NCBI RefSeq assembly: GCF_022695515.1
Contig: NZ_JALDPT010000040.1
Location: 1 to 45,357 of the forward strand
Reading direction: 5' to 3'
DNA length: 45,357 nucleotides
Origin: Phenylobacterium aquaticum
Lineage (GTDB): Bacteria; Pseudomonadota; Alphaproteobacteria; Caulobacterales; Caulobacteraceae
Under the pieces are notes generated by a model that was not told the origin of the DNA, ran no database searches, and saw nothing but the letters and a program-made list of their open reading frames with translations. Of the stretch, positions 15,626 to 23,512 are shown piece after piece; position 1 is the stretch's first letter; each line of letters starts with the position of its first letter. The translations under genes and the position numbers were made by a program.

Positions 15626-16581
15626 GCCGCCAGATCGTCATCGGCCTCTCCGCCGTGGTCGCCGCGATCCGCGACGGCCAGGCCGTGGTCCTGACGGTCC
15701 GGCCCCAGGGCCAGCCCGCCGGCCTGCCCTTCGGCCCCTTCGACCCCGAGGCCGACCGCACCTTCGAGCTGGCGCTGCGCGCCTTCGTGACCGCCCAGAC
15801 CCGGTTCGAACTGGGCTATGTCGAACAGCTCTACACCTTCGGCGACAAGGGCCGCGACGCCCCCCTGGCCAATCTGGGGCCCGGCCCCGCCGGCCGCGCC
15901 AGCCGCATCGTCTCGGTGGGCTATCTGGGCCTCACGCCCAAGGCCGTGGACACCGCCGCGCCCGACACCGCCTGGGCCGACTGGCTGAGGTTCTTTCCCT
16001 GGGAGGACTGGCGCGACGGCCGCCCCGCCGCCCTCACCGCCATCGAGCCGGCCCTGCGCCAATGGGCCGGCGCCCATCCCACCCGCCTGCCCCGCCTGCG
16101 CCTGCTGTTCGCCCAGGACGGCGCGCCCTGGAACGAGGAACGGGTGCTGGAGCGCTACGAACTGCTCTATGAGGCGGGCTTGGCGCCCGAGGCCGCCCGT
16201 GACCGCGGCGAGCCCCCCGCGCCCGCCGTCGAGGCCCTGGGCCCGGCGCTCGGCGAGCCGATGATCTCCGACCACCGCCGCATCCTGGCCACCGCGCTCT
16301 CGCGGCTGCGCGGCAAGCTGAAATACCGCCCAGTGATCTTCGAGGTCATGCCCGAGGCCTTCACCCTCTCGGCCCTGCAGCGTGCGGTCGAGGCCGTCGC
16401 CGGCGTGCCTCTGCACAAGCAGAACTTCCGCCGCGCATTGGAGCGCGCCGAGATGGTCGAGGGCCTGGGCCGCCTGGATTCCGAGACCGGCGGCCGCCCA
16501 GCGGAGCTGTTCAGGTTCCGGCGCGAAATCCTGGGCGCGCGCCCGGTGTCAGGGCTGTCCCTGCCGCTGCTGCGGGACTAG
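15622..16581 (+). CDS. Nudix-related NAD-pathway regulator (NadQ/NrtR type, COG4111)
   Basis: A 319-residue protein with a Nudix-like N-terminal half and a winged-helix C-terminal half, the layout of the alphaproteobacterial 'NAD regulator' family. The N-terminus IVIGLSAVVAAIRDGQAVVLTVRPQGQ and the segment PFGPFDPEADRTFELALRAF correspond to the Nudix core, but the catalytic REUXEE box is degenerate (ELALRAFVTAQT), as expected for a ligand sensor. The C-terminal LKYRPVIFEVMPEAFTLSALQRAVEAVAGVPLHKQNFRRALERAEMVEGL-type region is the winged helix (start LKYRPVIFEVMPEAF). Family members repress nad genes and sense an NAD-related ligand. It overlaps the phosphatase-like gene by ATGA. No nad gene is in the window, so targets are elsewhere. 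Confidence 0.82.
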   Translation: MSRQIVIGLSAVVAAIRDGQAVVLTVRPQGQPAGLPFGPFDPEADRTFELALRAFVTAQTRFELGYVEQLYTFGDKGRDAPLANLGPGPAGRASRIVSVGYLGLTPKAVDTAAPDTAWADWLRFFPWEDWRDGRPAALTAIEPALRQWAGAHPTRLPRLRLLFAQDGAPWNEERVLERYELLYEAGLAPEAARDRGEPPAPAVEALGPALGEPMISDHRRILATALSRLRGKLKYRPVIFEVMPEAFTLSALQRAVEAVAGVPLHKQNFRRALERAEMVEGLGRLDSETGGRPAELFRFRREILGARPVSGLSLPLLRD

Positions 16582-16584
16582 CCC

Positions 16585-17820
16585 CTAGCCCGCCACCAGA
16601 TCCAGCCGCTCCAGCCCGCGGAAGAATGGCAGGGTGCGCCATTGCGGTTCCGCATCCGGATCCGCCAGCTTCAGGTTCGGGAACCGGGCGAACAGCCGGG
16701 GCAGCGCCACCTGGGCCTCGAGCCTCGCCAGGGGCGCGCCGATGCAGATGTGCGCCCCGCCGCCGAAGGCCACGTGCGGTTTATGCTTGCGGGTGATGTT
16801 GAAGCTGTGCGGATCGTCGAACACCTCCGGGTCGCGGTTGGCGGCGCGCAGGAAGGTGGTGATCGACTGGTGGGTCTTGATCGGGCAGCCGCCGATCTCG
16901 GTGTCCGACGAGGCGATCCGGCCGGTCACGTCCACCGGCCCCTCGAAGCGCAGCACCTCCTCCACCGCCGCATTGATCAGCGACGGGTCGGCCTGCAGCT
17001 TGGCCAGCTCCCCGGGGTTCAGCAGCAGCAGGCGCACGGCGTTGCCGATCAGGTCCGTGGTGGTCAGGTTGCCGCCCACCAGCAGGGCGCCCAGATTGAT
17101 CCGCAGTTCCGTGTCGGTCAGCGGCGCGCCCTGCGCCTGCAGCCGCACCATGTCGGAGATCAGGTCGTCGCGGGGCTCGGCCCGGCGCGCGGCGATGGTC
17201 TCAAGGAAATAGGCGGCCAGCGCCGCGCCGCAGCGCTCCATCACCTCGGTCTGGGCCGGAGTCCGGAACGGGTTGAGCCCCAGGATCGTACCCTCGGACC
17301 ATTCGCGGAACTCCTTCAGCCGGTCATGGTCGACGCCCAGGATCGAGGCGATCACATCGATCGGGATCGGCACGCAGAACAGGTCCATCAGGTCGAAGGG
17401 CCGATCGGAGGGCAGCCGGTCCAGGGCCTCGTCGACGATGCGCTCCACCTCGGGGCGGAACTTGGCGACCCGCGCATAGAGCGCCTGGGACAGGGGCTGG
17501 CGGATGCGGGCGTGGTCGGGATCGTCCAGGGTCAGGATCGAGGTGCTCTCGGCCCGCGGCACGCTGGGATCGTAATTTTCCTCGACCCGCTTGCGGGCCT
17601 GGGTGCCCTCCTCGGCGTTGAGGGCGTCGCGCCACAGGTCGCGGTCGGAGACCACCGCGCGGACATCGGCATAGCGGCTGAGCACGAAGGCGCCCGAGGT
17701 CGGGTCGTGGCGCACCGGGCAACGGGCGCGCAGGTCGTCCAGCACCGCATGGGGGTCGGCCCGGTAGGTCGGGTCGAGCGGGGTGAGCTGGATGATGGTG
17801 GGAAGCGGGGCGTCGGACAT
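16585..17820 (-). CDS. Cytochrome P450
   Basis: A 411-residue soluble bacterial-type P450. I take ATG 17820 (MSDAPLPTIIQL), with AGGA seven bases upstream; the longer frame to 17901 has no ribosome site. ExxR is at 288-291, and the heme ligand motif FGGGAHICIG ends with Cys359 as axial ligand. The I-helix at about 246-256 reads LLVGGNLTTTD, so the usual acidic residue before the Thr is Leu252. Redox partners (ferredoxin, reductase) are not adjacent. It converges with the NAD regulator gene with 3 bp between. Substrate unknown. Confidence 0.92.
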   Translation of the reverse strand: MSDAPLPTIIQLTPLDPTYRADPHAVLDDLRARCPVRHDPTSGAFVLSRYADVRAVVSDRDLWRDALNAEEGTQARKRVEENYDPSVPRAESTSILTLDDPDHARIRQPLSQALYARVAKFRPEVERIVDEALDRLPSDRPFDLMDLFCVPIPIDVIASILGVDHDRLKEFREWSEGTILGLNPFRTPAQTEVMERCGAALAAYFLETIAARRAEPRDDLISDMVRLQAQGAPLTDTELRINLGALLVGGNLTTTDLIGNAVRLLLLNPGELAKLQADPSLINAAVEEVLRFEGPVDVTGRIASSDTEIGGCPIKTHQSITTFLRAANRDPEVFDDPHSFNITRKHKPHVAFGGGAHICIGAPLARLEAQVALPRLFARFPNLKLADPDAEPQWRTLPFFRGLERLDLVAG

Positions 17821-17920
17821 GACGTTTTCCTGGGTGACCTCTGGGCGATCTGGCGTCGCCTGAACAATGATCACTTTGGACCGCGACACGGTGGGCGCCA
17901 ATAGGCTTGAGGCGCCGGAC

Positions 17921-18808
17921 CTAGCCCAGGATCTGCTGGATGAGGCCCGCCACGTGCTGGACGACCGGGTCGCCGTCGGCGCGGCGGTGCCAACCCATGT
18001 GCAGGGTGAAGCCCTCGACCGGAATGGGCGGAGGGAAGACCGCCATGTCGCGCCGGTCCCGGGCGACCCGGCTGGGCGCCATGGCGATCAGGTCAGAGTC
18101 CTGCAAAAGGGCCTGCGCCATGATGAAGCTCGGGACCACCAGCCCCACCCGCCGGTGAAGTCCCTGGGCCTCCAGCATGTCGTCCAGGGGACTACGCGTT
18201 TCGCCGCGCCCCGACACCAGCAGATGCGGCCAAGCCAGCCATGCCTTGAGGTCGAACGCCGCCGCCGCCGGGTGATCCGGGCGCATGGCCACCACATAGG
18301 TCTCCGCCATCAGATCGCGACGGCGGAAATCATCATCCAGCGACGGCAGCACCGAGATCGCGAGATCGGTCAAGCCGCGACGCAGCGACTCTGTGGCGTC
18401 CGCCCCGCCCCTCCAAGGCAGGATCACCAGGTCGATGCCCGGCGCCGAGACCTGCAGACGCCGTCGCAGCTCGTGGGCGACCAGCACGGCGGGATAATCT
18501 CCCATGCTCAGCCGCAGGGTTCGCCTGACTTGAGACAGATCCGGGCTCACAGGCTCGACCAGTCCCGACACTTGCGCCAGCAAGGCTTTGAGAGGGTCGC
18601 GCAGGGCCTGGCCCCGGGGGGTCAATCGCATGCCGCCCCGGACGCGTTCCAGCAGCGGGTCGCCGAACAGGTGGCGGCAGCGGTCCAGGGCGCTTGAGGT
18701 CGCGGGCTGGGACAGGCCCAGCCGGTCCGCGGCGCGGGTCACGTGGGACTCGTCCAACAGGGCGTCCAGCACCACGAGCAGGTTCAGGTCGAGCGCGCGT
18801 AAATTCAT
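17921..18808 (-). CDS. LysR-family transcriptional regulator
   Basis: A 295-residue regulator. The N-terminal winged helix-turn-helix (residues about 5-64) reads LRALDLNLLVVLDALLDESH then VTRAADRLGLSQPATSSALDRCRHLFGDPLL, typical of LysR. The rest is the periplasmic-binding-like effector domain, starting RRTLRLSMGDYPAVL. It is divergent from the oxidoreductase gene at 18894, with 85 bp between, the classical arrangement in which a LysR protein controls its neighbour and itself. The start ATG 18808 has no clear ribosome site and lies inside an inverted repeat (AATTCA-N5-TGAATT, 18802-18818), so the mRNA may be leaderless and the gene autoregulated. Confidence 0.9.
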   Translation of the reverse strand: MNLRALDLNLLVVLDALLDESHVTRAADRLGLSQPATSSALDRCRHLFGDPLLERVRGGMRLTPRGQALRDPLKALLAQVSGLVEPVSPDLSQVRRTLRLSMGDYPAVLVAHELRRRLQVSAPGIDLVILPWRGGADATESLRRGLTDLAISVLPSLDDDFRRRDLMAETYVVAMRPDHPAAAAFDLKAWLAWPHLLVSGRGETRSPLDDMLEAQGLHRRVGLVVPSFIMAQALLQDSDLIAMAPSRVARDRRDMAVFPPPIPVEGFTLHMGWHRRADGDPVVQHVAGLIQQILG

Positions 18809-18821
18809 TGCGTGAATTATA

Positions 18822-18837
18822 GATCATACAAATGATC
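18822..18837. promoter_or_regulatory. Candidate LysR operator palindrome
   Basis: GATCAT-ACAA-ATGATC is a perfect inverted repeat of 16 bp in the 85 bp spacer between the LysR gene and the divergent oxidoreductase gene. It fits the T-N11-A style of LysR sites (T at 18824/A at 18835 and similar pairs). A second inverted repeat, AATTCA-N5-TGAATT, is at 18802-18818 over the LysR start codon. Confidence 0.5.
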
Positions 18838-18893
18838 GCTTCGACAGATAATCGGCCAAGCTACACCCTGAGCTCATCAACTCAGGAGCCCCC

Positions 18894-19478
18894 ATGACCA
18901 AGACCTTGATCCTCTTCGCCCATCCGCGCCCCTCGGCCTCCAAGGCCAACCGCGTCATGCTCGACGCGGCGACCTCCCTGCCGGGCGTGGAGGTCCGCAA
19001 CCTCTACACCCTCTATCCCGACGGCCGGATCGACACCGACGCCGAGGTGGCCGCCCTTCTCTCGGCGGACCGCATCGTCCTGCAGTTTCCCGTACAATGG
19101 TACTCGACCCCGCCCCTGCTGAAGGCCTGGCAAGACGAGGTCCTGACCCGGATGTACTACATCGCCTTCGAGACCGAAGGCGCCCGGATGGCCGGGAAGC
19201 CGCTGCTGATCGCCGCGACCGCCGGCAATGTCCCCCGGGCCTATTCCTCGAAAGGCGCCAACCTCTATCCCCTGGCGAAGCTGCTGCGGCCCTTGAAGGC
19301 GATGGCCAATCGCTGCGCCCTGGTCTGGAACAAGCCCTTCCTCGCCTATGCCGCCGATCGCCTGGACGCCGCCGGGATGGAGCGACTGGCTGACCGCTAT
19401 CTCAAGCGCCTGACCGCCTTCGCCGCGCTGATCCCCGCTGAGCGGCCGCGGCGTTGCTGGTTCAAGCGCGCGGCCTGA
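18894..19478 (+). CDS. Flavodoxin-fold NAD(P)H oxidoreductase (KefF/NQO family)
   Basis: A 194-residue flavoprotein of the NAD(P)H dehydrogenase (quinone) family. The start TLILFAHPRPSASKANRVM holds the FMN phosphate loop (HPRPSASKAN). The LQFPVQWYSTPPLLKAWQDEVL stretch and ATAGN (in IAATAGNVPRAYS) are standard flavin-contact motifs. It reduces quinones or electrophilic compounds with two electrons; in some bacteria relatives activate KefC-type potassium efflux. GGAG precedes the ATG. The divergent LysR gene is its probable regulator. It ends 5 bp before the convergent MarR gene. Confidence 0.88.
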   Translation: MTKTLILFAHPRPSASKANRVMLDAATSLPGVEVRNLYTLYPDGRIDTDAEVAALLSADRIVLQFPVQWYSTPPLLKAWQDEVLTRMYYIAFETEGARMAGKPLLIAATAGNVPRAYSSKGANLYPLAKLLRPLKAMANRCALVWNKPFLAYAADRLDAAGMERLADRYLKRLTAFAALIPAERPRRCWFKRAA

Positions 19479-19483
19479 CGGGG

Positions 19484-19939
19484 CTAACGTCCGTCGGCCG
19501 CAGCCGCCTCGGTGATCAGCCGCACCATGGTCTCGCGGTCCTTCGGCGACAGGCGGGCCAGGATCTGGCGGCTGTTGTCCAGCTGGGCGGCGCGCAGGCG
19601 GGCGGCGAGCGCGGCGCCCTCCTCGGTCACCTCGACCCCCATCACCCGCCGGTCGCTGGTCCGCCGCCGGCGCGCGATCAGGCCGCGGGCCTCCAGCCGG
19701 TCGAGGGCCGAGGATACAGTGGAGTCCGGCGCATCCAGCTGCTGGGCCACGCCGCGCACCGTCCAGTCGCCGGGCTCGGCCAGGACCACCAGCAGCCCCA
19801 CGTCATTGACGTGCAAGTCGGCATAGACGCTGCCGGCCAGCAGGCCGGGCTCCAGCTTGAACTGGCGCATCAGGGACGAGATGCCCTGGGCCAGGGCCAG
19901 GGCGAGCGCGTCGTCGGGCGGCAAATCAGTGTCGGTCAT
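19484..19939 (-). CDS. MarR-family transcriptional regulator
   Basis: A 151-residue winged-helix regulator. The recognition region reads WTVRGVAQQLDAPDSTVSSALDRLEARGLIARRR, followed by the wing RRTSDRRVMGVEVTEEGAAL (the D-R-R motif is the family signature). Helices at both ends form the dimer interface. It is divergent from an aldo/keto reductase gene, with a perfect 19 bp palindrome in the spacer, so it most likely represses itself and the reductase-SDR pair and is released by a small ligand. Confidence 0.9.
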   Translation of the reverse strand: MTDTDLPPDDALALALAQGISSLMRQFKLEPGLLAGSVYADLHVNDVGLLVVLAEPGDWTVRGVAQQLDAPDSTVSSALDRLEARGLIARRRRTSDRRVMGVEVTEEGAALAARLRAAQLDNSRQILARLSPKDRETMVRLITEAAAADGR

Positions 19940-20000
19940 CGGCCAAACTCTAGGGTCGGCGACAGTTTACATCGCCTTGACAGAAATTCCGAATGTCCGA

Positions 20001-20019
20001 TATTCCGATGATCGGAATA
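20001..20019. promoter_or_regulatory. MarR operator palindrome
   Basis: TATTCCGAT-G-ATCGGAATA, nine perfect base pairs on each side of one central G, between the divergent MarR and aldo/keto reductase genes. The related sequences TTCCGA at 19988 and TCCGAT at 19996 lie beside it, so a second weaker half-site array may exist. Size and symmetry are typical for MarR dimers. Confidence 0.7.
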
Positions 20020-20037
20020 AATAAGAAGGCGAACCGG

Positions 20038-21009
20038 ATGCAGACCGCAACGCTCGGCCCCCTGGGGCCCGTCAGTCGCCTCACCCTGGGCGGCGGCGGC
20101 ATCGGCCAGATCTGGGGGCCCACCGATCGCGAGGAAGCCCGCGCCACCCTGCACGCCACGGTCGAGGCCGGGATCACCCTGATCGACACCGCGCCGATGT
20201 ATCTGAACTGCGAAGCCATCGTCGGCGAGACCTTCGCTGGCGCCCCGCCCGCCCACCTTCGCTTCACCAGCAAATGCCAGTTGGGCTCGCCTCCGCCCGG
20301 CGAGGCCGCCGCGCGGCTTGAGGCTTCGCTCGCCGCCAGCCTGGCCGCCATGCGCCTGGAACGGGTCGATGTCTTCTTCCTGCACTCCAACATCGCCCCG
20401 GACGACTACGCCTACGCCCATGGCGACGCGGCGCGCTACCAGTTCTCCACCCGCTGGTCGATCTATCGCGACGAGGTCATTCCCGCCTTCGAGCGTCTGA
20501 AGGCCCAGGGCCGCATCGGCGCCTGGGGGATCACCGGCATCGGCGTGCCGCAGTCGATCGAGGCGGCCCTGAGCGCGACGCCGCGCCCGGACGTCGTCCA
20601 GATCATCACCAACCTGCTGGATTCGGCTGGCGGCATCCGACGCTTCGCCGAGCCGGCCGCCCCGCGCCCCCTGCTGGCGACGGCCAAGGCCCGGGGCGTC
20701 GGCGTGATGGGCATCCGCGCGGTCCAGGCCGGGGCGCTCACCACCGCCATCGACCGCCCCCTGTCGCCCAACCACCCGGACGCCCGCGACTATGCGCGCG
20801 CCGCCCCGTTCCGCGACCTGTGCGCCGCCTGGGGCGAGGACCCGGCCCTGATCGCCCACCGCTATGCGCTGGGCATGGACGGCGTCGACACCCTGGTGCT
20901 CGGGGTCAAGAACCGCGCCGAGCTCGCCCAGGCCCTGGCGGCGGAGGCGGCCGGCCCCCTCCCCGCCGATCAGCTCACCCAGATCGAACAGCTAGGATTG
21001 CGGACATGA
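20038..21009 (+). CDS. Aldo/keto reductase
   Basis: A 323-residue NADPH-dependent reductase of the AKR superfamily (TIM barrel). I choose ATG 20038 (MQTATLGPLG), with AAGG nine bases upstream; an earlier in-frame ATG at 19993 would lie over the MarR palindrome. The catalytic tetrad is visible: D50 and Y55 in LIDTAPMY, K79 in FTSKCQ, H116 in FFLHSN. The C-terminal part contains TLVLGVKNRAEL, the cofactor-binding segment. The stop overlaps the start of the SDR gene (ATGA), so the two form one transcription unit probably under MarR control. Substrate unknown. Confidence 0.9.
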   Translation: MQTATLGPLGPVSRLTLGGGGIGQIWGPTDREEARATLHATVEAGITLIDTAPMYLNCEAIVGETFAGAPPAHLRFTSKCQLGSPPPGEAAARLEASLAASLAAMRLERVDVFFLHSNIAPDDYAYAHGDAARYQFSTRWSIYRDEVIPAFERLKAQGRIGAWGITGIGVPQSIEAALSATPRPDVVQIITNLLDSAGGIRRFAEPAAPRPLLATAKARGVGVMGIRAVQAGALTTAIDRPLSPNHPDARDYARAAPFRDLCAAWGEDPALIAHRYALGMDGVDTLVLGVKNRAELAQALAAEAAGPLPADQLTQIEQLGLRT

Positions 21010-21845
21010 AAAGCGTCGTCGTCACGGGCGTCTCCACCGGCATCGGCTGGGGCGTCACCAAGGTCCTGATCAGCCAGGGCGTGCGGGTGTTCGGATCGGT
21101 CCGCAAGCCGGCCGACGCCGAGCGGCTGTCCCAGGAATTCGGCCCCAGCTTCGTCCCCCTGATCTTCGACGTCACCGACGAGCGGGCCGTGGGCCAGGCC
21201 GCCGAGCAGGTGCGCCAGGCGCTCGGCGGCGAGCCGCTGTTCGGCCTGGTCAACAACGCCGGCATCGCGGTGGCGGGCCCGCTGCTCAAGCTGCCCATCG
21301 CCGACTTCCGCCAGCAGATGGAGGTCAACCTCACCGGCGTGGTGATCGTCAGCCAAGCCTTCGCCCCCCTGCTCAGCGTCGGCCCCGACGGCAAGGGCCA
21401 GCCCGGCCGGATCGTCAATATCAGCTCGGTCGGGGGCCGCAGCTCGACCCCGTTCATGGCCCCCTACAACGCCTCGAAATTCGCCCTCGAAGGTCTCTCC
21501 GGCGCCCTGCGCCGCGAGCTGCTGCTGTTCGGGGTGGATGTCATCGTGGTGGCGCCGGGCGCCGTGAAGACCGCCATCTGGGGCAAGGCCCAGGAGGTCG
21601 ATATCGGCCCGTACCGCGACACGCCCTATTTCCCGGCGCTGGAAAAGGTCCGCGGCTTCATGAACGGGGCCGGCGGCCTGGAGCCCGAAACCCTGGGCAA
21701 GGTGGTGGCCAAGGCCCTGACCACGGCCAAGCCCAAGACCCGCTACACCGTGGCCCCCAACCCCGTGCAGCACTTCATCCTCAGCCACCTGCCGCCCCGC
21801 ATGGCCGACCGCGCGATCGGCCGGCGCCTGGGCCTGCTGCCCTAG
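21006..21845 (+). CDS. Short-chain dehydrogenase/reductase
   Basis: A 279-residue classical SDR. The cofactor motif TGVSTGIG is at residues 7-14, NNAG at 83-86, the catalytic Ser at 140/141 in VNISSVGG, and YNASK with Tyr154 and Lys158. It oxidises or reduces an alcohol/ketone using NAD(P). The C-terminal extension (VAPNPVQHFILSHLPPRMADRAIGRRLGLLP) is like that of sorbitol/retinol-type SDRs that act on hydrophobic substrates. It overlaps the aldo/keto reductase stop by 4 bp and its own stop overlaps the convergent hydroxylase gene stop by 4 bp. Confidence 0.92.
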   Translation: MKSVVVTGVSTGIGWGVTKVLISQGVRVFGSVRKPADAERLSQEFGPSFVPLIFDVTDERAVGQAAEQVRQALGGEPLFGLVNNAGIAVAGPLLKLPIADFRQQMEVNLTGVVIVSQAFAPLLSVGPDGKGQPGRIVNISSVGGRSSTPFMAPYNASKFALEGLSGALRRELLLFGVDVIVVAPGAVKTAIWGKAQEVDIGPYRDTPYFPALEKVRGFMNGAGGLEPETLGKVVAKALTTAKPKTRYTVAPNPVQHFILSHLPPRMADRAIGRRLGLLP

Positions 21846-22750
21846 CCTTCCGACCGGGCCTCGTCGGACCGCCACTGGGCCTTGAGCATGGCGCTGGTCT
21901 CCCGCGAGCCGTCGGGACTCCAGCCGGGCGGGCCGAACAGATAGCCCAAGACCTCGCGGGGGCTGCGCGACCCGGCTAGGTCCTTGCCGATGGCGATCCA
22001 CTCGTGGAACGCCACCCGCAGCAGGTTGAAGTCGGCCAGGTTCTTGACGATGCCATAGCGCGGCGGCTCGGCGTCGAGCTCGGGTTCGAAGGTGCCGAAC
22101 ATCCGGTCCCAGATGATCAGGATGCCCGCATAGTTGCGGTCCAGATAGCGCGGGTTGCGGGCGTGATGGACCCGGTGATGCGAGGGTGTGTTGAACACCG
22201 CCTCGAACCAGCCCGGCATCCGCTTGATCGCTTCTGTGTGGATCCAGAACTGATAGACGAGGCTGATCCCCTGCTGGATGGCGATCTGGGCCGGCGAGAA
22301 GCCCAGCCAGGCCAGCGGCAGCCACAGCAGCCAGGTGCCGGACAGCCCGCCCGTCCAGGTCTGCCGCAGCGCCGTCGACAGATTGTAGTGCTGCGAGGAG
22401 TGGTGGTTCACATGGGCCGCCCACCAGAACCGCCGCTCATGGCTCAGCCGGTGGAACCAGTAATAGGTCAGGTCCTCGAGGAAGAAGATCGCCACCCAGC
22501 CCCACCAGGCGTCGAAGGGCACGGTGAAGATCCGGTGGTTCCACACCCAGATCGTCGCGGCGAACGTGACCCCGGCGGTGAGGATCCCGAAGATGTTGCG
22601 TCCGAACCCCATGCCCAGGGAGGCGAAGGTGTCCTTGGTCTCGTAATAGGCGTGGGCCACGCGGGCCTTGGCGAGCAGGATCTCGAGCAGGATCGCCAGC
22701 ACGAAGAACGGCACCGCCAGGGCGACGGGATCAAAGGGCGGGGTCAGCAT
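21842..22750 (-). CDS. Fatty acid hydroxylase / sterol desaturase family membrane enzyme
   Basis: A 302-residue integral membrane di-iron oxygenase. The three His clusters of the superfamily are present: HRLSH (100-104), HVNHH (113-117) and HHRVHH (191-196). Hydrophobic segments lie near residues 9-27, 50-70, 82-92, 135-150 and 155-170. Family members hydroxylate or desaturate lipids; a sterol or hopanoid role cannot be shown. The ATG at 22750 lies inside the end of the small upstream gene (20 bp overlap), so the two are translationally coupled. The C-terminus carries a ~90-residue soluble part. Confidence 0.9.
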   Translation of the reverse strand: MLTPPFDPVALAVPFFVLAILLEILLAKARVAHAYYETKDTFASLGMGFGRNIFGILTAGVTFAATIWVWNHRIFTVPFDAWWGWVAIFFLEDLTYYWFHRLSHERRFWWAAHVNHHSSQHYNLSTALRQTWTGGLSGTWLLWLPLAWLGFSPAQIAIQQGISLVYQFWIHTEAIKRMPGWFEAVFNTPSHHRVHHARNPRYLDRNYAGILIIWDRMFGTFEPELDAEPPRYGIVKNLADFNLLRVAFHEWIAIGKDLAGSRSPREVLGYLFGPPGWSPDGSRETSAMLKAQWRSDEARSEG

Positions 22751-23138
22751 CAGACCAGCCCGCCGGCGGCCAGGTCTCGAAGGCCAGGGTCGCCTTGGGC
22801 GCGGCGATGTCCGCCAGGTCCAGCCGCAGCACCCCGTCCTTGAAGGTCGAGGCCAGCGCCTGGCCCCAGGGAATGTGGCGGGCCACATAGCCGTCGCCCA
22901 CCTCGCACAGCACCAGGGCCGAGGCGCCGGAGCGGGCGAGCGCGCCGCGGCCATCCACCGCCACCCACAGCCGGTCGAGCGCCTTGCCCGGAAACTCGTC
23001 GGCGAACAGGGCCCGGGCGCGGGCGTCCGACAGAGGCGGCGCGGGCTTGGCGATCTTGGCCCAGGCGGCGATGGCGATCAGCACGCCCACCGCCACGGCC
23101 GAGCCGGCGGTCTGAATGAGATAGGCCCTGTCGATCAC
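22731..23138 (-). CDS. Small membrane-anchored hypothetical protein
   Basis: About 135 residues from GTG 23138, which has a GGGGGGA sequence close upstream; GTG 23159 is an alternative seven codons earlier. One hydrophobic segment (residues about 9-28, TAGSAVAVGVLIAIAAWAKI) anchors the N-terminus. The rest includes DEFPGKALDRLWVAVDGRGA, ASALVLCEVGDGYVARHIPWG and LRLDLADIAAPKATLAFETW, likely beta-rich. I do not recognise the family. It overlaps the hydroxylase gene by 20 bp, so it may serve the same lipid modification. Confidence 0.7.
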   Translation of the reverse strand: MIDRAYLIQTAGSAVAVGVLIAIAAWAKIAKPAPPLSDARARALFADEFPGKALDRLWVAVDGRGALARSGASALVLCEVGDGYVARHIPWGQALASTFKDGVLRLDLADIAAPKATLAFETWPPAGWSDADPAL

Positions 23139-23512
23139 AATTCCCCCCAGGGCCAGCACAATGGTCCTGGGCCGGAGAGTCCGACGCCGGGGGCCCTCGC
23201 GTCAAGGGTGGGCGCCGACAACACACCGGTTGGTCAAAACCCTCCGGGCGCCCCGTAAATTGCGGCGCCATCAAGGCGTGCGCGCTGTCAGAACCGCCAC
23301 CCCTAGAGGCGCTTCCAGCCCTTAAATACCAACGATTTTTGACACAACTTTCAAATGTGCGGCCTATTTCCCACTTTGCGTCAATTGCAACGCCTCCGTT
23401 GCGTCAACTTCTTCCTCTGAAGCGGAATCGCCCCTAAAGGGCCCTCGGCTCGGCTGCAAAAGGGACCTCCCCGTCTCATGCCGGGCATCAAAACACGTTC
23501 GGGAGGAATACT
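23139..23512. other. Spacer before the TonB-dependent receptor
   Basis: A 374 bp region with no gene. Two direct copies of TTGCGTCAA lie at 23376-23384 and 23399-23407, 23 bp apart (about two helix turns), with a related TTGCAACG between. A TTGACA at 23339-23344 could be a -35 element, but no good -10 is at the right distance. No RNA gene was seen. The direct repeats may bind a regulator of the receptor gene. Confidence 0.4.
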
